From Blautia sp. AF19-10LB (GTDB lineage: Bacteria; Bacillota; Clostridia; Lachnospirales; Lachnospiraceae), in contig NZ_QTWS01000037.1 in assembly GCF_003461245.1 (NCBI RefSeq), forward strand, positions 1 to 31,719: 31,719 bases of DNA, read 5' to 3'. The notes below the pieces were generated by a model. It did not search any database. It was not told where the DNA came from and saw only the letters and a list, made by a program, of their open reading frames with translations. Made by a program: the position numbers and the translations under genes. Shown here piece by piece: positions 7,168 through 15,239 of the stretch. Position 1 is the stretch's first letter, and every line of letters starts with the position of its first letter.

Positions 7168-8655
7168 ATGAGTGAAATTAAACTTGAGTTAAAGAATATT
7201 TCAAAAAGTTTTCCGGGCGTGAAAGCACTGGACGGCGTAAATATCGCGCTGAGAAAAGGTACCGTTCACGCAGTTATGGGTGAAAATGGTGCCGGTAAAT
7301 CAACATTGATGAAAATTATCAATGGCCTTTATCAGAGAGATGAAGGCCAGGTAATTCTGGATGGCAAAGAAGTTCATTTTTCAGGCCCGATGGAATCACA
7401 GGCCGCAGGTATTGCGATGATTTATCAGGAACTGAACTTCTTTCCGGAACTTTCAATAGCGGAAAACATTTTTATGAAACGCCAGCCAACAAAGGGTGGA
7501 CATGTTGACTGGAAAAAGATGATGGAGATGGCAAAAAAGATCCTGGATGAAAATGATCTGCCTTATGATCCAAAAACAAAGATTAAAGAACTTCCGATCG
7601 CAAGTATTCAGATGTTGGAAATTGTAAAGGCAGTTGCTTTTAAGGCACAGGTTATCATCATGGATGAGCCGACATCCTCTATTTCAAACAAAGAAGTAGA
7701 CATGTTGTTTGAAAAGATCAGAAAACTGCGTGAGCAGGGAATCAGTTTCCTTTATATCAGTCACAAAATGGAAGAGATTTTCCAGATCGCAGATGATATT
7801 ACGATCATTCGAGATGGAAAGAGTATTATCAGCGGACCGGTAAAAGATTTTACAGAAGATTCCATTATCACTCACATGGTTGGACGCTCAATTGACAATA
7901 TTTATCCAAAGGAAGAAGTTCCAATCGGAGATGTTGTTTTTGAAGCCAAAAACCTTTGCAGTAAAGACATGTTCAAAAATGTCTGCCTTAATGTAAGAAA
8001 AGGTGAGATTGTAGGAATGGCCGGCCTGGTCGGAGCCGGAAGAAGTGAGGTGTGCAGAGCAATCTTTGGTCTGGATCCACTGGATTCTGGAGAAATCACT
8101 CTGGCGGGTAAACCTTATAAACCAAAAGATGTTACTCATGCGATCAAAAATAAGATTCTGATGATTACCGAGGACCGTAAAAAAGAGGGAATTATCGGAG
8201 TAAGATCCTGCAGAGAAAACATAACTCTTACAAGTCATCATATTGAAAAAGGCGGCTTTATCAATCTGAAAAAAGAGGTTCAGGATGCACAGAGAATGTC
8301 CGAGATGCTGAAAGTCCGTTTTGCAGGAATCGAAACACCGATAGGATCACTCAGTGGTGGAAACCAGCAGAAAGTACTGCTTTGCCGCTGGCTGATGCTC
8401 GAAAGTAATCTTTTGATTCTGGATGAGCCGACAAGAGGTATTGATGTCGGTGCAAAACTTGAAATCTATAATATCATTACAGACCTTGCGAAGAAAGGCT
8501 ATGCGATACTGATGATTTCTTCTGAAATGCCAGAGCTTCTTGGTATGTGTGACAGAATCTACGTTATGAGTCAGGGGTATGTAACAGGATGCTTAAACAG
8601 AAATGAATTTGAGCAGGAAAGAATCATGCAACTGGCAACAGGACATGTGAAATGA
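7168..8655 (+). CDS. Ribose-type sugar ABC importer, double ATPase subunit
   Basis: This is the energising subunit of a CUT2 (ribose/xylose/rhizopine-type) importer, with two fused ABC domains in 495 residues. Domain 1 has an intact Walker A (GENGAGKST) and Walker B (VIIMDEPTSS) but a degenerate signature. Domain 2 has a degenerate P-loop (GLVGAGRSEV) but a canonical LSGGNQQK signature and LLILDEPTRG. This reciprocal degeneration is normal for RbsA/MglA proteins. The start at 7168 is chosen because GGAGG lies 5 nt before it; an ATG at 7156 overlaps that ribosome site. It is followed by its permease and binding protein, so it takes up the operon's substrate. Confidence 0.93.
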   Translation: MSEIKLELKNISKSFPGVKALDGVNIALRKGTVHAVMGENGAGKSTLMKIINGLYQRDEGQVILDGKEVHFSGPMESQAAGIAMIYQELNFFPELSIAENIFMKRQPTKGGHVDWKKMMEMAKKILDENDLPYDPKTKIKELPIASIQMLEIVKAVAFKAQVIIMDEPTSSISNKEVDMLFEKIRKLREQGISFLYISHKMEEIFQIADDITIIRDGKSIISGPVKDFTEDSIITHMVGRSIDNIYPKEEVPIGDVVFEAKNLCSKDMFKNVCLNVRKGEIVGMAGLVGAGRSEVCRAIFGLDPLDSGEITLAGKPYKPKDVTHAIKNKILMITEDRKKEGIIGVRSCRENITLTSHHIEKGGFINLKKEVQDAQRMSEMLKVRFAGIETPIGSLSGGNQQKVLLCRWLMLESNLLILDEPTRGIDVGAKLEIYNIITDLAKKGYAILMISSEMPELLGMCDRIYVMSQGYVTGCLNRNEFEQERIMQLATGHVK

Positions 8656-8680
8656 TCAACAGGTTATGGAGGATTCTCAA

Positions 8681-9661
8681 ATGAAAAGTAAATCAAAGAT
8701 AAATATTCAAAAATATTCACTGATATTGATCTTGATTGCCATGATGGTTGTCTGTTCTTTCTTATCCAGTAACTTTTTTACAGCAAAGAACCTGACAAAT
8801 ATTTTGAAACAGGTTAGTATCGTGACAATTTGTGCATTTGCACAGGGTATGATCATTATCTGCGGTGAGATCGACCTTTCTATTGGTTATCTGGCCGGTA
8901 TGGCAGGAAGTTATGCCTGCATCGTATATGTAGCAACAGAAAATCTTGTAATTGCTTTCCTGGTTGGTATTTTACTGGGAGCTCTTGTTGGAGCAATCAA
9001 CGGATTGTTTGTAGCATATTTCAAGCTTCCGTCATTTATCGTAACTCTGGCTATGCAGACAGTCTGCTTTGGTGCGATCTGCCTGTATACAGGAGGTCAG
9101 AATATTTACAAAATTGGTAATTTCAAAATTTTTGGACAGGGTGAAGTATTCGGAATCATTCCAGTTACAGTAACATTCATGCTTATTATGTTGGTGATCA
9201 CTCATATCATTCTGAAATATACCAAATTCGGACGTTATCTGTATGCAATCGGAGGAAACTCAGAGGCAGCCAATGCAGCAGGTATCCAGGTATGCAAAAT
9301 CAAATGGACAGCATTTATTGTTTCCGGTATTTTTGCAGCAATCGCAGGTATGGTTATGATGGGACGTCTGAATGCAGGTATTCCAAGTGAAGGTACCGGA
9401 TACGAAACAGATGCCATCACAGCAACTGTTATCGGTGGTACAAGCTTCTCAGGTGGTGCAGGTACAGCATTCGGAACACTTCTGGGTTCTCTGATCATTG
9501 GTGTCCTGAACAATATTATGAACCTGATGGGAATTGATTCTTACTTACAGATGATTATCAAGGGGGCGATCATTATCTTCGCAGTACTTATTGATGTATT
9601 ATCCAAGACACAGAAGATAAAAGTTAAGATTATGGCTCCGGCAGAAGGCGGACAGAAATAA
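8681..9661 (+). CDS. Ribose-type sugar ABC importer permease (RbsC-like)
   Basis: This 326-residue membrane protein has about ten hydrophobic helices. The BPD_transp_2 family landmarks are visible: GEIDLSIG near residue 65 and GNSEAANAAGI near 192-202, followed by TVIGGTSFSGG near 248-258. It forms the channel of the importer with the preceding ATPase. The start at 8681 is set by GGAGG 8 nt upstream; the frame begins five codons earlier without a site. A GNRA-capped hairpin follows the stop before the binding-protein gene. Confidence 0.92.
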   Translation: MKSKSKINIQKYSLILILIAMMVVCSFLSSNFFTAKNLTNILKQVSIVTICAFAQGMIIICGEIDLSIGYLAGMAGSYACIVYVATENLVIAFLVGILLGALVGAINGLFVAYFKLPSFIVTLAMQTVCFGAICLYTGGQNIYKIGNFKIFGQGEVFGIIPVTVTFMLIMLVITHIILKYTKFGRYLYAIGGNSEAANAAGIQVCKIKWTAFIVSGIFAAIAGMVMMGRLNAGIPSEGTGYETDAITATVIGGTSFSGGAGTAFGTLLGSLIIGVLNNIMNLMGIDSYLQMIIKGAIIIFAVLIDVLSKTQKIKVKIMAPAEGGQK

Positions 9662-9673
9662 TAATCAAAGAAC

Positions 9674-9693
9674 TTTATTGTGCGAACAATAAA
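9674..9693 (+). other. Small intercistronic hairpin with GCGA tetraloop
   Basis: TTTATTGT (9674-9681) and ACAATAAA (9686-9693) form an 8-bp stem with a GCGA loop. It lies in the 67-nt gap before the binding-protein gene. There is no T-run, so it is not a terminator. It may mark an RNA processing or stability point that lets binding protein outnumber permease. Confidence 0.45.
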
Positions 9694-9728
9694 TATAAAA
9701 CGAAAAATGTAAAAGGAGGATTTACAAA

Positions 9729-10706
9729 ATGAAAGCAAAGAAGGTATTCAGCGTACTTATGGCAGCAGCAATGATGGCAGGTGTGATGACAGGGGGAACA
9801 GCAACAACTGTATCAGCAGCAGACACTTACAAAGTAGCTTTTCTTCCGACAGATATGTCAGCGACTTTCGCTTCCTGGCTGGCAAGCGAGCTGCAGACAG
9901 CATTTGATCAGTATGACGATATGGAACTGACAGTTATTGACTCCAAGAATGAACTGGAAACACAGATCAGTTCTCTGGAAACCTGCGTATCGCAGGGATA
10001 TGATTATATCATTCTTCTTCCACTTGAGCCGGCAGCAGAAGATGACCTTGTAGAAGGATATATCAATGACGGAACTCCGATCATGAATATTAACCTTGAT
10101 GATCTGGCAGTAGAAAAAGCATCCAGTGTTATCGCAAATCCATATGACCTTGGAACTGTTGTAGCCGAAGAAGCAAAGAAAAATCTTCCAGAAGATGCGA
10201 AAGTAGTTGTTCTGTTAGGACCATCTGGAAATACAGACTCTATTGAAAGACGTAGAGCATATGAAGATGTTCTTTTCTCTCAGAATGAGAACATCACAAT
10301 CCTTGATGAGCAGATCGGTGACTGGGAAAAATCTAAAGGAATGGAATACATGGAAAACTGGCTGCAGGTTTATGATGATGTAGACGCTGTAATTTCCATG
10401 AACGATGCTATGGCAATCGGTGCGTATGAAGCAGCAAAAGATGCAGGCGTAGCTGATGATATCCAGTTCTACGGAGTTGATGGTCTGGCAGATGCTGCAG
10501 TAGCAATTAACGATGGTGAGATGAATGCAACAGCACTTCAGGATGCACAGGTTATGGCAGAAGAAGGCGCTCGTATTGCACACGAAGTTCTTACAGGTGA
10601 GAACAAAGACGGATATGAGAAAGTTCAGATTCCTGTAACTCTGATCACAAAAGACAATGTTTCTGAGTTCATCGACAGATATACAGAAAACGGAATGCTT
10701 AAATAA
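9729..10706 (+). CDS. Sugar ABC importer substrate-binding protein, non-lipidated signal peptide
   Basis: This 325-residue type I periplasmic-binding-protein fold (Peripla_BP_4, RbsB-like) delivers sugar to the adjacent permease. The signal peptide runs from residue 1 to about 31: KAKK, a hydrophobic run, then TTVSA before AD. There is no cysteine in or near the cleavage zone, so the usual Gram-positive lipobox is missing; the protein would be cleaved by signal peptidase I or stay anchored by its leader. The mature part shows AFLPTDMSATFASW at the first binding loop and YGVDG near residue 250. The RBS AAGGAGG is strong. The ligand is presumably a hexitol or ketohexose. Confidence 0.92.
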   Translation: MKAKKVFSVLMAAAMMAGVMTGGTATTVSAADTYKVAFLPTDMSATFASWLASELQTAFDQYDDMELTVIDSKNELETQISSLETCVSQGYDYIILLPLEPAAEDDLVEGYINDGTPIMNINLDDLAVEKASSVIANPYDLGTVVAEEAKKNLPEDAKVVVLLGPSGNTDSIERRRAYEDVLFSQNENITILDEQIGDWEKSKGMEYMENWLQVYDDVDAVISMNDAMAIGAYEAAKDAGVADDIQFYGVDGLADAAVAINDGEMNATALQDAQVMAEEGARIAHEVLTGENKDGYEKVQIPVTLITKDNVSEFIDRYTENGMLK

Positions 10707-10729
10707 GAATGATGGAGGATATACATACT

Positions 10730-11749
10730 ATGAAACAGGCAGTTTTAACATCACCGGAAACAATTACATTCAGTGAAATTGACAAACCAGTTATTAAACC
10801 AAATGAAATTTTAATGAAAGTGAAAAATATTGGTATCTGCGGCTCTGATATCCATGCATACTATGGAAAACATCCATTTATGTCATTCCCGATTCGTCTG
10901 GGACATGAAATGGCAGGTGAAGTAGTAGAAGTTGGTTCAGAAGTAAAAGGAATCAATGTGGGTGATCTGGTAACTGCTATGCCGCAGGAATTCTGCCACG
11001 AATGCGAACCATGTAAGAGTGGAAGATACAATATCTGTGACACACTGGAAGTTATCGGTTGTCAGACACCGGGAGCTGCATGTGAATATTTCAATGTTGA
11101 TTCAGCGCTGATCAAGAAAATTCCGGATGGAATGTCAGCAAGGATTGCAGCAACAATTGAACCGGCAGCAGTTGGTGTTCATGCAGTGAGAAGAAGCGGC
11201 AGTGTGAAAGGTATGAATGTAGTGGTTATGGGAGCTGGTACGATCGGAAATGTTACAGCACAGGCTGCTATGGCAGAAGGTGCAAAGAGTGTTCTGATCA
11301 CAGACTTCTCAGACTATCGTCTGGAACTTGCCGGAAAATGCGGAATTCCTCATACAGCAAATACTGGTAAAGTTTCCATGCAGGATGCGATCAAAGAAGC
11401 ATTTGGTGGTGAAGGTGCAGATATCTTCTTTGAATGTGTTGGTATCGGTGCAACTGTAAATCAGGCTATCGAGTGCTCAAAGAAAGGACATGATATTGTA
11501 ATCGTTGGTGTTTATGGTACTACTCCGGAGATCAATATGGCATGGGTACAGGATCGTGAATTCAGACTGATCGGTTCTCTGATGTATGTGGAGAAAGATT
11601 TCCAGGATACCATTGATTATATGGCAGCAGGCAAGATCAATATGGAACCACTGGTATCTAAAGTATTTAAGTTTGATGAATACCAGGAAGCGTTTAAATA
11701 TATTGAAAATAACAAGGACGAAAGCCTTAAAATTCTTATTGAAATGTAA
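10730..11749 (+). CDS. Zinc-dependent medium-chain dehydrogenase (sorbitol/polyol type)
   Basis: This 339-residue NAD(H) alcohol dehydrogenase has both zinc sites. Catalytic residues are Cys37 (GICGSD), His59-Glu60 (GHE) and Glu144; structural cysteines are 89, 92, 95 and 103. The Rossmann motif is GAGTIG (168-173). Asp192 closes the second strand, which favours NAD over NADP. It resembles sorbitol/L-iditol/threonine dehydrogenases. In this operon it most likely oxidises a hexitol to the ketose used by the epimerase or kinase, or links two ketoses through a polyol. The ATG at 10730 is preferred: GGAGG lies upstream and an earlier ATG overlaps that site. The next gene is beyond a terminator hairpin. 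Confidence 0.88.
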   Translation: MKQAVLTSPETITFSEIDKPVIKPNEILMKVKNIGICGSDIHAYYGKHPFMSFPIRLGHEMAGEVVEVGSEVKGINVGDLVTAMPQEFCHECEPCKSGRYNICDTLEVIGCQTPGAACEYFNVDSALIKKIPDGMSARIAATIEPAAVGVHAVRRSGSVKGMNVVVMGAGTIGNVTAQAAMAEGAKSVLITDFSDYRLELAGKCGIPHTANTGKVSMQDAIKEAFGGEGADIFFECVGIGATVNQAIECSKKGHDIVIVGVYGTTPEINMAWVQDREFRLIGSLMYVEKDFQDTIDYMAAGKINMEPLVSKVFKFDEYQEAFKYIENNKDESLKILIEM

Positions 11750-11753
11750 TACT

Positions 11754-11790
11754 CAGAAAACCCGGCTTGAGCCGGGTTTTCTGTCTTTAA
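11754..11790 (+). terminator. Strong intrinsic terminator inside the operon
   Basis: A perfect 13-bp stem, CAGAAAACCCGGC (11754-11766) with GCCGGGTTTTCTG (11771-11783), has a TTGA loop and is followed by TCTTTAAT. The A-side/T-side pairing could make it bidirectional. It lies between the zinc dehydrogenase and the SDR gene, which are co-oriented and 65 nt apart, so it probably reduces rather than abolishes read-through. Confidence 0.8.
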
Positions 11791-11814
11791 TACAGATAAA
11801 AGGAGACGGATACC

Positions 11815-12594
11815 ATGGGTGAAACAAACAAATACAGATGTTTTAATGAAGATTATTCATTAGAGGGAAAAGTTGCATTAATTACCGGTGCATCAAATGG
11901 AATTGGTATGGAAATTACAAAGATGTTTGCAAGAAAAGGTGCAGATATTGTAACTTTTGACCTGAAACGTTCAGAAGAGGTAGAAAATTATATTACAGAT
12001 CAGGGAAGACAGTGTCTTACGGTAGAAGGAGATCTGACTGTTACACAGGATATTCAGAATGCGGTAGACAAGGCAATTGAGAAATTTGGAAGAATTGATG
12101 TTCTTGTAAACTGTGCAGGTATTGGTTTCCTGGAAATGGCAGCAGAGAGCACCGAAAAAGTATGGGATATGACGATGGCGGTAAATCTTACAGGAAGTAC
12201 AAGAATGGCACTTGCTGTAGGAAAGACGATGATTAAAAATGGCGGTGGAAGTATCATTAACATTGCGTCTCAGGCCGGTGTTGTTGCCCTGGAGCGTCAT
12301 CTTGCTTATGGAACAGCAAAAGCCGGTATTATTCAGATGACAAAACAGCTTGCACTGGAATGGGGGCAGTATGGTGTACGAATCAATGCAATTTCTCCGA
12401 CGATCATTCTTACACAGATGGGTGAGATGAACTGGAATAATGAAAAGGGAGAGGCATTTAAGAAAACGATTCCGTCCAGAAGATTTGGATATCCTGAGGA
12501 AGTTGCTGCATGTGCAGTATATCTTGCAAGTGATGCAGCGAGTCTGTTTAATGGAGCAAACCTTGTAATTGATGGTGGATTTACGATTTCATAA
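11815..12594 (+). CDS. SDR-family polyol/sugar dehydrogenase
   Basis: This 259-residue classical short-chain dehydrogenase has cofactor motif TGASNGIG (24-31) with Asp49 at the end of strand 2, which suggests NAD. It also has NCAG (99-102) and the catalytic Ser152, Tyr165 and Lys169 (YGTAK). The C-terminus GGFTIS is typical. The sequence style resembles threitol/arabinitol/gluconate dehydrogenases. It is the second oxidoreductase of the operon and could reduce or oxidise a ketose/hexitol pair complementary to the zinc enzyme. AAGGAGACGG upstream supports this ATG. It is the first gene after the internal terminator, 24 nt before the aldolase. The precise substrate is unknown. Confidence 0.88.
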   Translation: MGETNKYRCFNEDYSLEGKVALITGASNGIGMEITKMFARKGADIVTFDLKRSEEVENYITDQGRQCLTVEGDLTVTQDIQNAVDKAIEKFGRIDVLVNCAGIGFLEMAAESTEKVWDMTMAVNLTGSTRMALAVGKTMIKNGGGSIINIASQAGVVALERHLAYGTAKAGIIQMTKQLALEWGQYGVRINAISPTIILTQMGEMNWNNEKGEAFKKTIPSRRFGYPEEVAACAVYLASDAASLFNGANLVIDGGFTIS

Positions 12595-12618
12595 CAGTAC
12601 AGGAAGGGGTAAAGAGAT

Positions 12619-13470
12619 ATGCCGTTAGTAACAACGAAAGAATTATTATTAAAAGCTCAGGAGGGTCATTACGCAGTCGGTGCTTTTAATGTAGAAAATA
12701 TGGAAATGGTTCAGGCAGTAGTGGCGGCAGCAGAAGAGTTGAATGCGCCTGTTATTATGCAGACAACGCCTTCTACTGTGAAATATGCAGATGTAGATTA
12801 CTTTTTTGCAAATGTAGCAACGGCGGCTAAAGAAGCCAAAGTTCCGGTTGTGATGCACCTGGATCATGGAAACAGTTTTGATTTGGCTATGAAAGCGTAT
12901 CGTGCTGGTTACACCTCCATTATGATCGACGGGTCACATGAAAGCTTTGAAGATAATATTAAAGTAACGAAATCTGTTGTAGATGCCTGCCACTCTGCAG
13001 GTGTTCCAGTAGAAGCAGAGCTTGGAAAAGTTGGTGGAAAAGAAGATGATCTGGAAGGCGGTGACGGAAATCCGTATACAGTTCCTTCTGAAGCAGTTGA
13101 GTTTGTGAATGCAACAGGGGTAGATTCACTTGCGGTTGCGATCGGAACAGCTCATGGTGTTTACAAAGGAATTCCGAAGCTTGATGTGGACAGACTCAGT
13201 GAGATCAGAGAAGTCGTATCCATTCCGCTTGTTCTTCATGGCACTTCCGGTGTACCGGATGATGCGGTAAAAGAATGTATCAGCCGTGGAATCTGCAAGG
13301 TAAATTATGCAACAGATCTGCGTATTGCTTTTACAAAAGGTGTGAGAAAATACCTTATGGAAAATCCGGATGCAATCGATCCAAAGAAATATAATGCATC
13401 AGGTCGCGAAGAAGTGAAACAGTATGTAATGTCAAAGATCAAAGTCTGCGGAAGTGTAGATAAGGCATAA
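12619..13470 (+). CDS. Class II ketose-bisphosphate aldolase (GatY/KbaY/Fba family)
   Basis: This 283-residue zinc-dependent aldolase splits a ketohexose 1,6-bisphosphate into DHAP and glyceraldehyde 3-phosphate. Catalytic Asp82 and zinc ligand His83 lie in HLDHG, with further zinc ligands His179 (GTAHG) and His207 (LHGTSG). VEAELGKVGGKEDD (131-144) is close to the VEAELGRLGG-EDD segment of tagatose-bisphosphate aldolases GatY/KbaY. The length is typical of that subfamily. It cannot be separated from fructose-bisphosphate aldolase by sequence alone. In context it is the last step of the pathway. It is followed after 21 nt by the kinase that should make its substrate. Confidence 0.9.
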   Translation: MPLVTTKELLLKAQEGHYAVGAFNVENMEMVQAVVAAAEELNAPVIMQTTPSTVKYADVDYFFANVATAAKEAKVPVVMHLDHGNSFDLAMKAYRAGYTSIMIDGSHESFEDNIKVTKSVVDACHSAGVPVEAELGKVGGKEDDLEGGDGNPYTVPSEAVEFVNATGVDSLAVAIGTAHGVYKGIPKLDVDRLSEIREVVSIPLVLHGTSGVPDDAVKECISRGICKVNYATDLRIAFTKGVRKYLMENPDAIDPKKYNASGREEVKQYVMSKIKVCGSVDKA

Positions 13471-13491
13471 GACCGAAGCGGGGAGAAGATT

Positions 13492-14424
13492 ATGATTACT
13501 ACGGTGACTATGAATGCTTCAATCGACAAGGCATATTTTATGGATCATACGATTGAAAATGGGACTGTCATGCGAGTTGCCAGATGCAGGAATTCAGCAG
13601 GTGGAAAAGGACTGAATGTGGCCCGGGCAATTAAGCTGTGCGGGGAAAAAGTACAGGCAACAGGAATTACTGGTGGATTTAATGGACAGTATTTGGAATC
13701 CATGCTTGCCCGGGACGGAATTGCATATCATTTTGGACATATGGAAGGAGAAACGAGATGCTGTATCAATATTCTGGACGAAGGATATGGCTCTACGGAG
13801 TATCTGGAGCCAGGATGTGAGATTTCTGCAGAAGAAGAGGTAAAGTTTATGGAGCAACTGCCTGAAATTGTAAAAGACAGTGAGATCGTTACGATTTCAG
13901 GCAGTGTTCCCCGCGGAATGGGAAAAGATATTTATGCCAAGATCATTACAAAACTGAAAGAGGCTGGTAAAAAAGTTATTCTGGATACCAGTGGCGTTCT
14001 TTTACAGGAAGGAATGAAAGCAGCACCAACATTGGTGAAACCGAATCAGGATGAACTGGAACTGCTGTTTGATACTAAAATACATTCTATGGATGAAGTA
14101 CTAAAATATGCAGTTGAAATTCAGAAATCAGGAATTCCGTATGTGGCAGTTTCGCTGGGTGGAGAAGGAGCACTTCTTGTGTGTGAAGAAGGTATTTATC
14201 ATGGAAAACCTCCCAAAATCCAGGTGGTAAATACTGTTGGCTGTGGTGATTCTATGGTTGGTGGCTTGGCAGTTGCTCTTAAGAGAAATTACAGGGCAGA
14301 AGAGGCATTGCGTTATGCTGTAGCAGTATCAGCAGCAAATGCACTTTCTCCAAATACGGGAGATTTTGATCCCGTAGAATATCAGAAGATATATGACAAA
14401 GTTGTTGTCGAAAAGCTAAGATAA
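13492..14424 (+). CDS. 1-phosphofructokinase/tagatose-6-phosphate kinase (PfkB, LacC/FruK type)
   Basis: This 310-residue PfkB kinase belongs to the sugar-phosphate branch. It has the GGKGLNVAR motif (37-45), an SGSVPRG segment (136-142), KPNQDE (183-188) and NTVGCGDS (247-254) with catalytic Asp253; Cys replaces the more usual Ala in GAGD. This branch phosphorylates fructose 1-phosphate, fructose 6-phosphate or tagatose 6-phosphate to the bisphosphate. With a separate kinase for the free sugar earlier in the operon and a GatY-like aldolase next to it, a ketohexose 6-phosphate is the likely substrate. It is the last operon gene, and an inverted repeat follows its stop. Confidence 0.87.
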   Translation: MITTVTMNASIDKAYFMDHTIENGTVMRVARCRNSAGGKGLNVARAIKLCGEKVQATGITGGFNGQYLESMLARDGIAYHFGHMEGETRCCINILDEGYGSTEYLEPGCEISAEEEVKFMEQLPEIVKDSEIVTISGSVPRGMGKDIYAKIITKLKEAGKKVILDTSGVLLQEGMKAAPTLVKPNQDELELLFDTKIHSMDEVLKYAVEIQKSGIPYVAVSLGGEGALLVCEEGIYHGKPPKIQVVNTVGCGDSMVGGLAVALKRNYRAEEALRYAVAVSAANALSPNTGDFDPVEYQKIYDKVVVEKLR

Positions 14425-14434
14425 GGATATACTT

Positions 14435-14460
14435 ATCCGGGACTTTTTAAAGTCCCGGAT
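14435..14460. terminator. GC-rich inverted repeat at the operon end
   Basis: ATCCGGGACTTT and AAAGTCCCGGAT form a perfect 12-bp inverted repeat separated by TT. A realistic RNA fold has 10 bp and a 6-nt U-rich loop. No T-run follows, so termination is less certain than mRNA 3'-end stabilisation. Confidence 0.5.
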
Positions 14461-14521
14461 AGTGCATCTTGAGCAAATAATATATACAAATACAAAAATA
14501 TAAAAAATTTTAAAAATCTGC

Positions 14522-14549
14522 TTGCATTTTCCGGAAAATGTGGTATTAT
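14522..14549 (+). promoter_or_regulatory. Promoter of tRNA-Gly
   Basis: TTGCAT (14522-14527), a 16-bp spacer and TATTAT (14544-14549) preceded by TGG (extended -10) lie 18 bp upstream of the tRNA. A short palindrome, TTTTCCGGAAAA, fills the spacer. Confidence 0.6.
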
Positions 14550-14567
14550 AATTAATGCATTACAGAT

Positions 14568-14638
14568 GCGGGTGTAGTTCAATGGTAGAACACCAGCCTT
14601 CCAAGCTGGATACGTGGGTTCGATTCCCATCACCCGCT
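14568..14638 (+). tRNA. tRNA-Gly (anticodon UCC)
   Basis: A 71-nt cloverleaf is seen. The acceptor is GCGGGTG/CACCCGC, the D-arm contains AGTTCAATGGTAGAAC, the anticodon stem is CCAGC/GCTGG with loop CTTCCAA (anticodon TCC at 14600-14602), and the T-arm is GTGGG-TTCGATT-CCCAT. The discriminator is U. The 3' CCA is not encoded. It reads UCC glycine codons GGA/GGG. A T-run follows immediately, then a terminator hairpin. Confidence 0.95.
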
Positions 14639-14656
14639 TTTTTTGTCGCGATAAAG

Positions 14657-14686
14657 CACCGATTTCTTAGAAATTGGTGTTTTTTA
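14657..14686 (+). terminator. Intrinsic terminator of the tRNA transcript
   Basis: CACCGATTT (14657-14665) pairs with AAATTGGTG (14671-14679), with one G-U pair and a 5-nt loop, followed by TTTTTT. A first T-run directly after the tRNA (14638-14644) may already cause release. Confidence 0.75.
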
Positions 14687-14746
14687 TATACTGGAAAAAT
14701 TCAGGAATAGCTGTCAATATGAAGAAAAAGCAAAGGAGCGATCGGG

Positions 14747-15097
14747 ATGAAAGATTATGCAACAGGGATCCAGCATGTAGGAATTCCTACGAAGGATATG
14801 GATGCAACAAAAAAGTTTTATGAGGATCTGGGATTTGAAACTGCGTTTGAGACAGTGAATGACGAAGCGAGGGTGTGTTTCCTCAAAATGCACAATCTGG
14901 TTATGGAAGTTTATGAGTCGGAGGATGCAGCAGGAAAAATCGGTGCCATTGAGCATGTTTATAAGGAAATCTGCGATAAAAATATGAACACACTGCAGGA
15001 CGAGATCCATTTTCTTCCATTCTGGGATAATGGTGTCCGTTTCTTCACGATCAAAGGACCGAATGAAGAGAAAATAGAATTCAGCCAGTTTCTGTAA
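14747..15097 (+). CDS. VOC (glyoxalase/bleomycin resistance) superfamily protein
   Basis: This 116-residue single-domain protein has two beta-alpha-beta-beta-beta halves. It starts IQHVGIPTKDMDATKKFY, with His10 as the usual first metal ligand, and ends KIEFSQFL, where the Glu is the usual last ligand. Superfamily members include glyoxalase I, methylmalonyl-CoA epimerase and antibiotic-binding proteins. Nothing here decides between them. AAGGAG 8 nt before the ATG supports the start. It stands alone between the tRNA terminator and a strong hairpin, with no operon partner to hint at a role. Confidence 0.8.
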   Translation: MKDYATGIQHVGIPTKDMDATKKFYEDLGFETAFETVNDEARVCFLKMHNLVMEVYESEDAAGKIGAIEHVYKEICDKNMNTLQDEIHFLPFWDNGVRFFTIKGPNEEKIEFSQFL

Positions 15098-15126
15098 GAT
15101 TTACAGAATTGGACAAATATGAAATG

Positions 15127-15190
15127 AAAACTCCCCGGTGGACCGCTAACCTCTATATATGAGGGGACGATCTGCCGGGGAGTTTTTTAT
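15127..15190. terminator. Intrinsic terminator with inner hairpin
   Basis: The outer stem is AAAACTCCCCGG (15127-15138) with CCGGGGAGTTTT (15175-15186), followed by further T residues. The enclosed 36 nt hold a smaller hairpin (CCTC-TATATAT-GAGG). It serves the VOC gene and, being A-rich on the left, probably also the convergent thrH gene. Confidence 0.8.
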
Positions 15191-15239
15191 TGCATTGTAA
15201 TCAAAAAGACACTAGTTGTGTATTTATTGATTAATAGAA

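Noticed and set aside
14568..14638. tRNA-Gly as an integration site of a mobile element
   Set aside because: No integrase gene and no repeated tRNA 3' end was found downstream in the window.
15127..15190. Small RNA gene in the hairpin region after the VOC gene
   Set aside because: The outer stem ends in a T-run between convergent genes, so a bidirectional terminator is the simpler reading.
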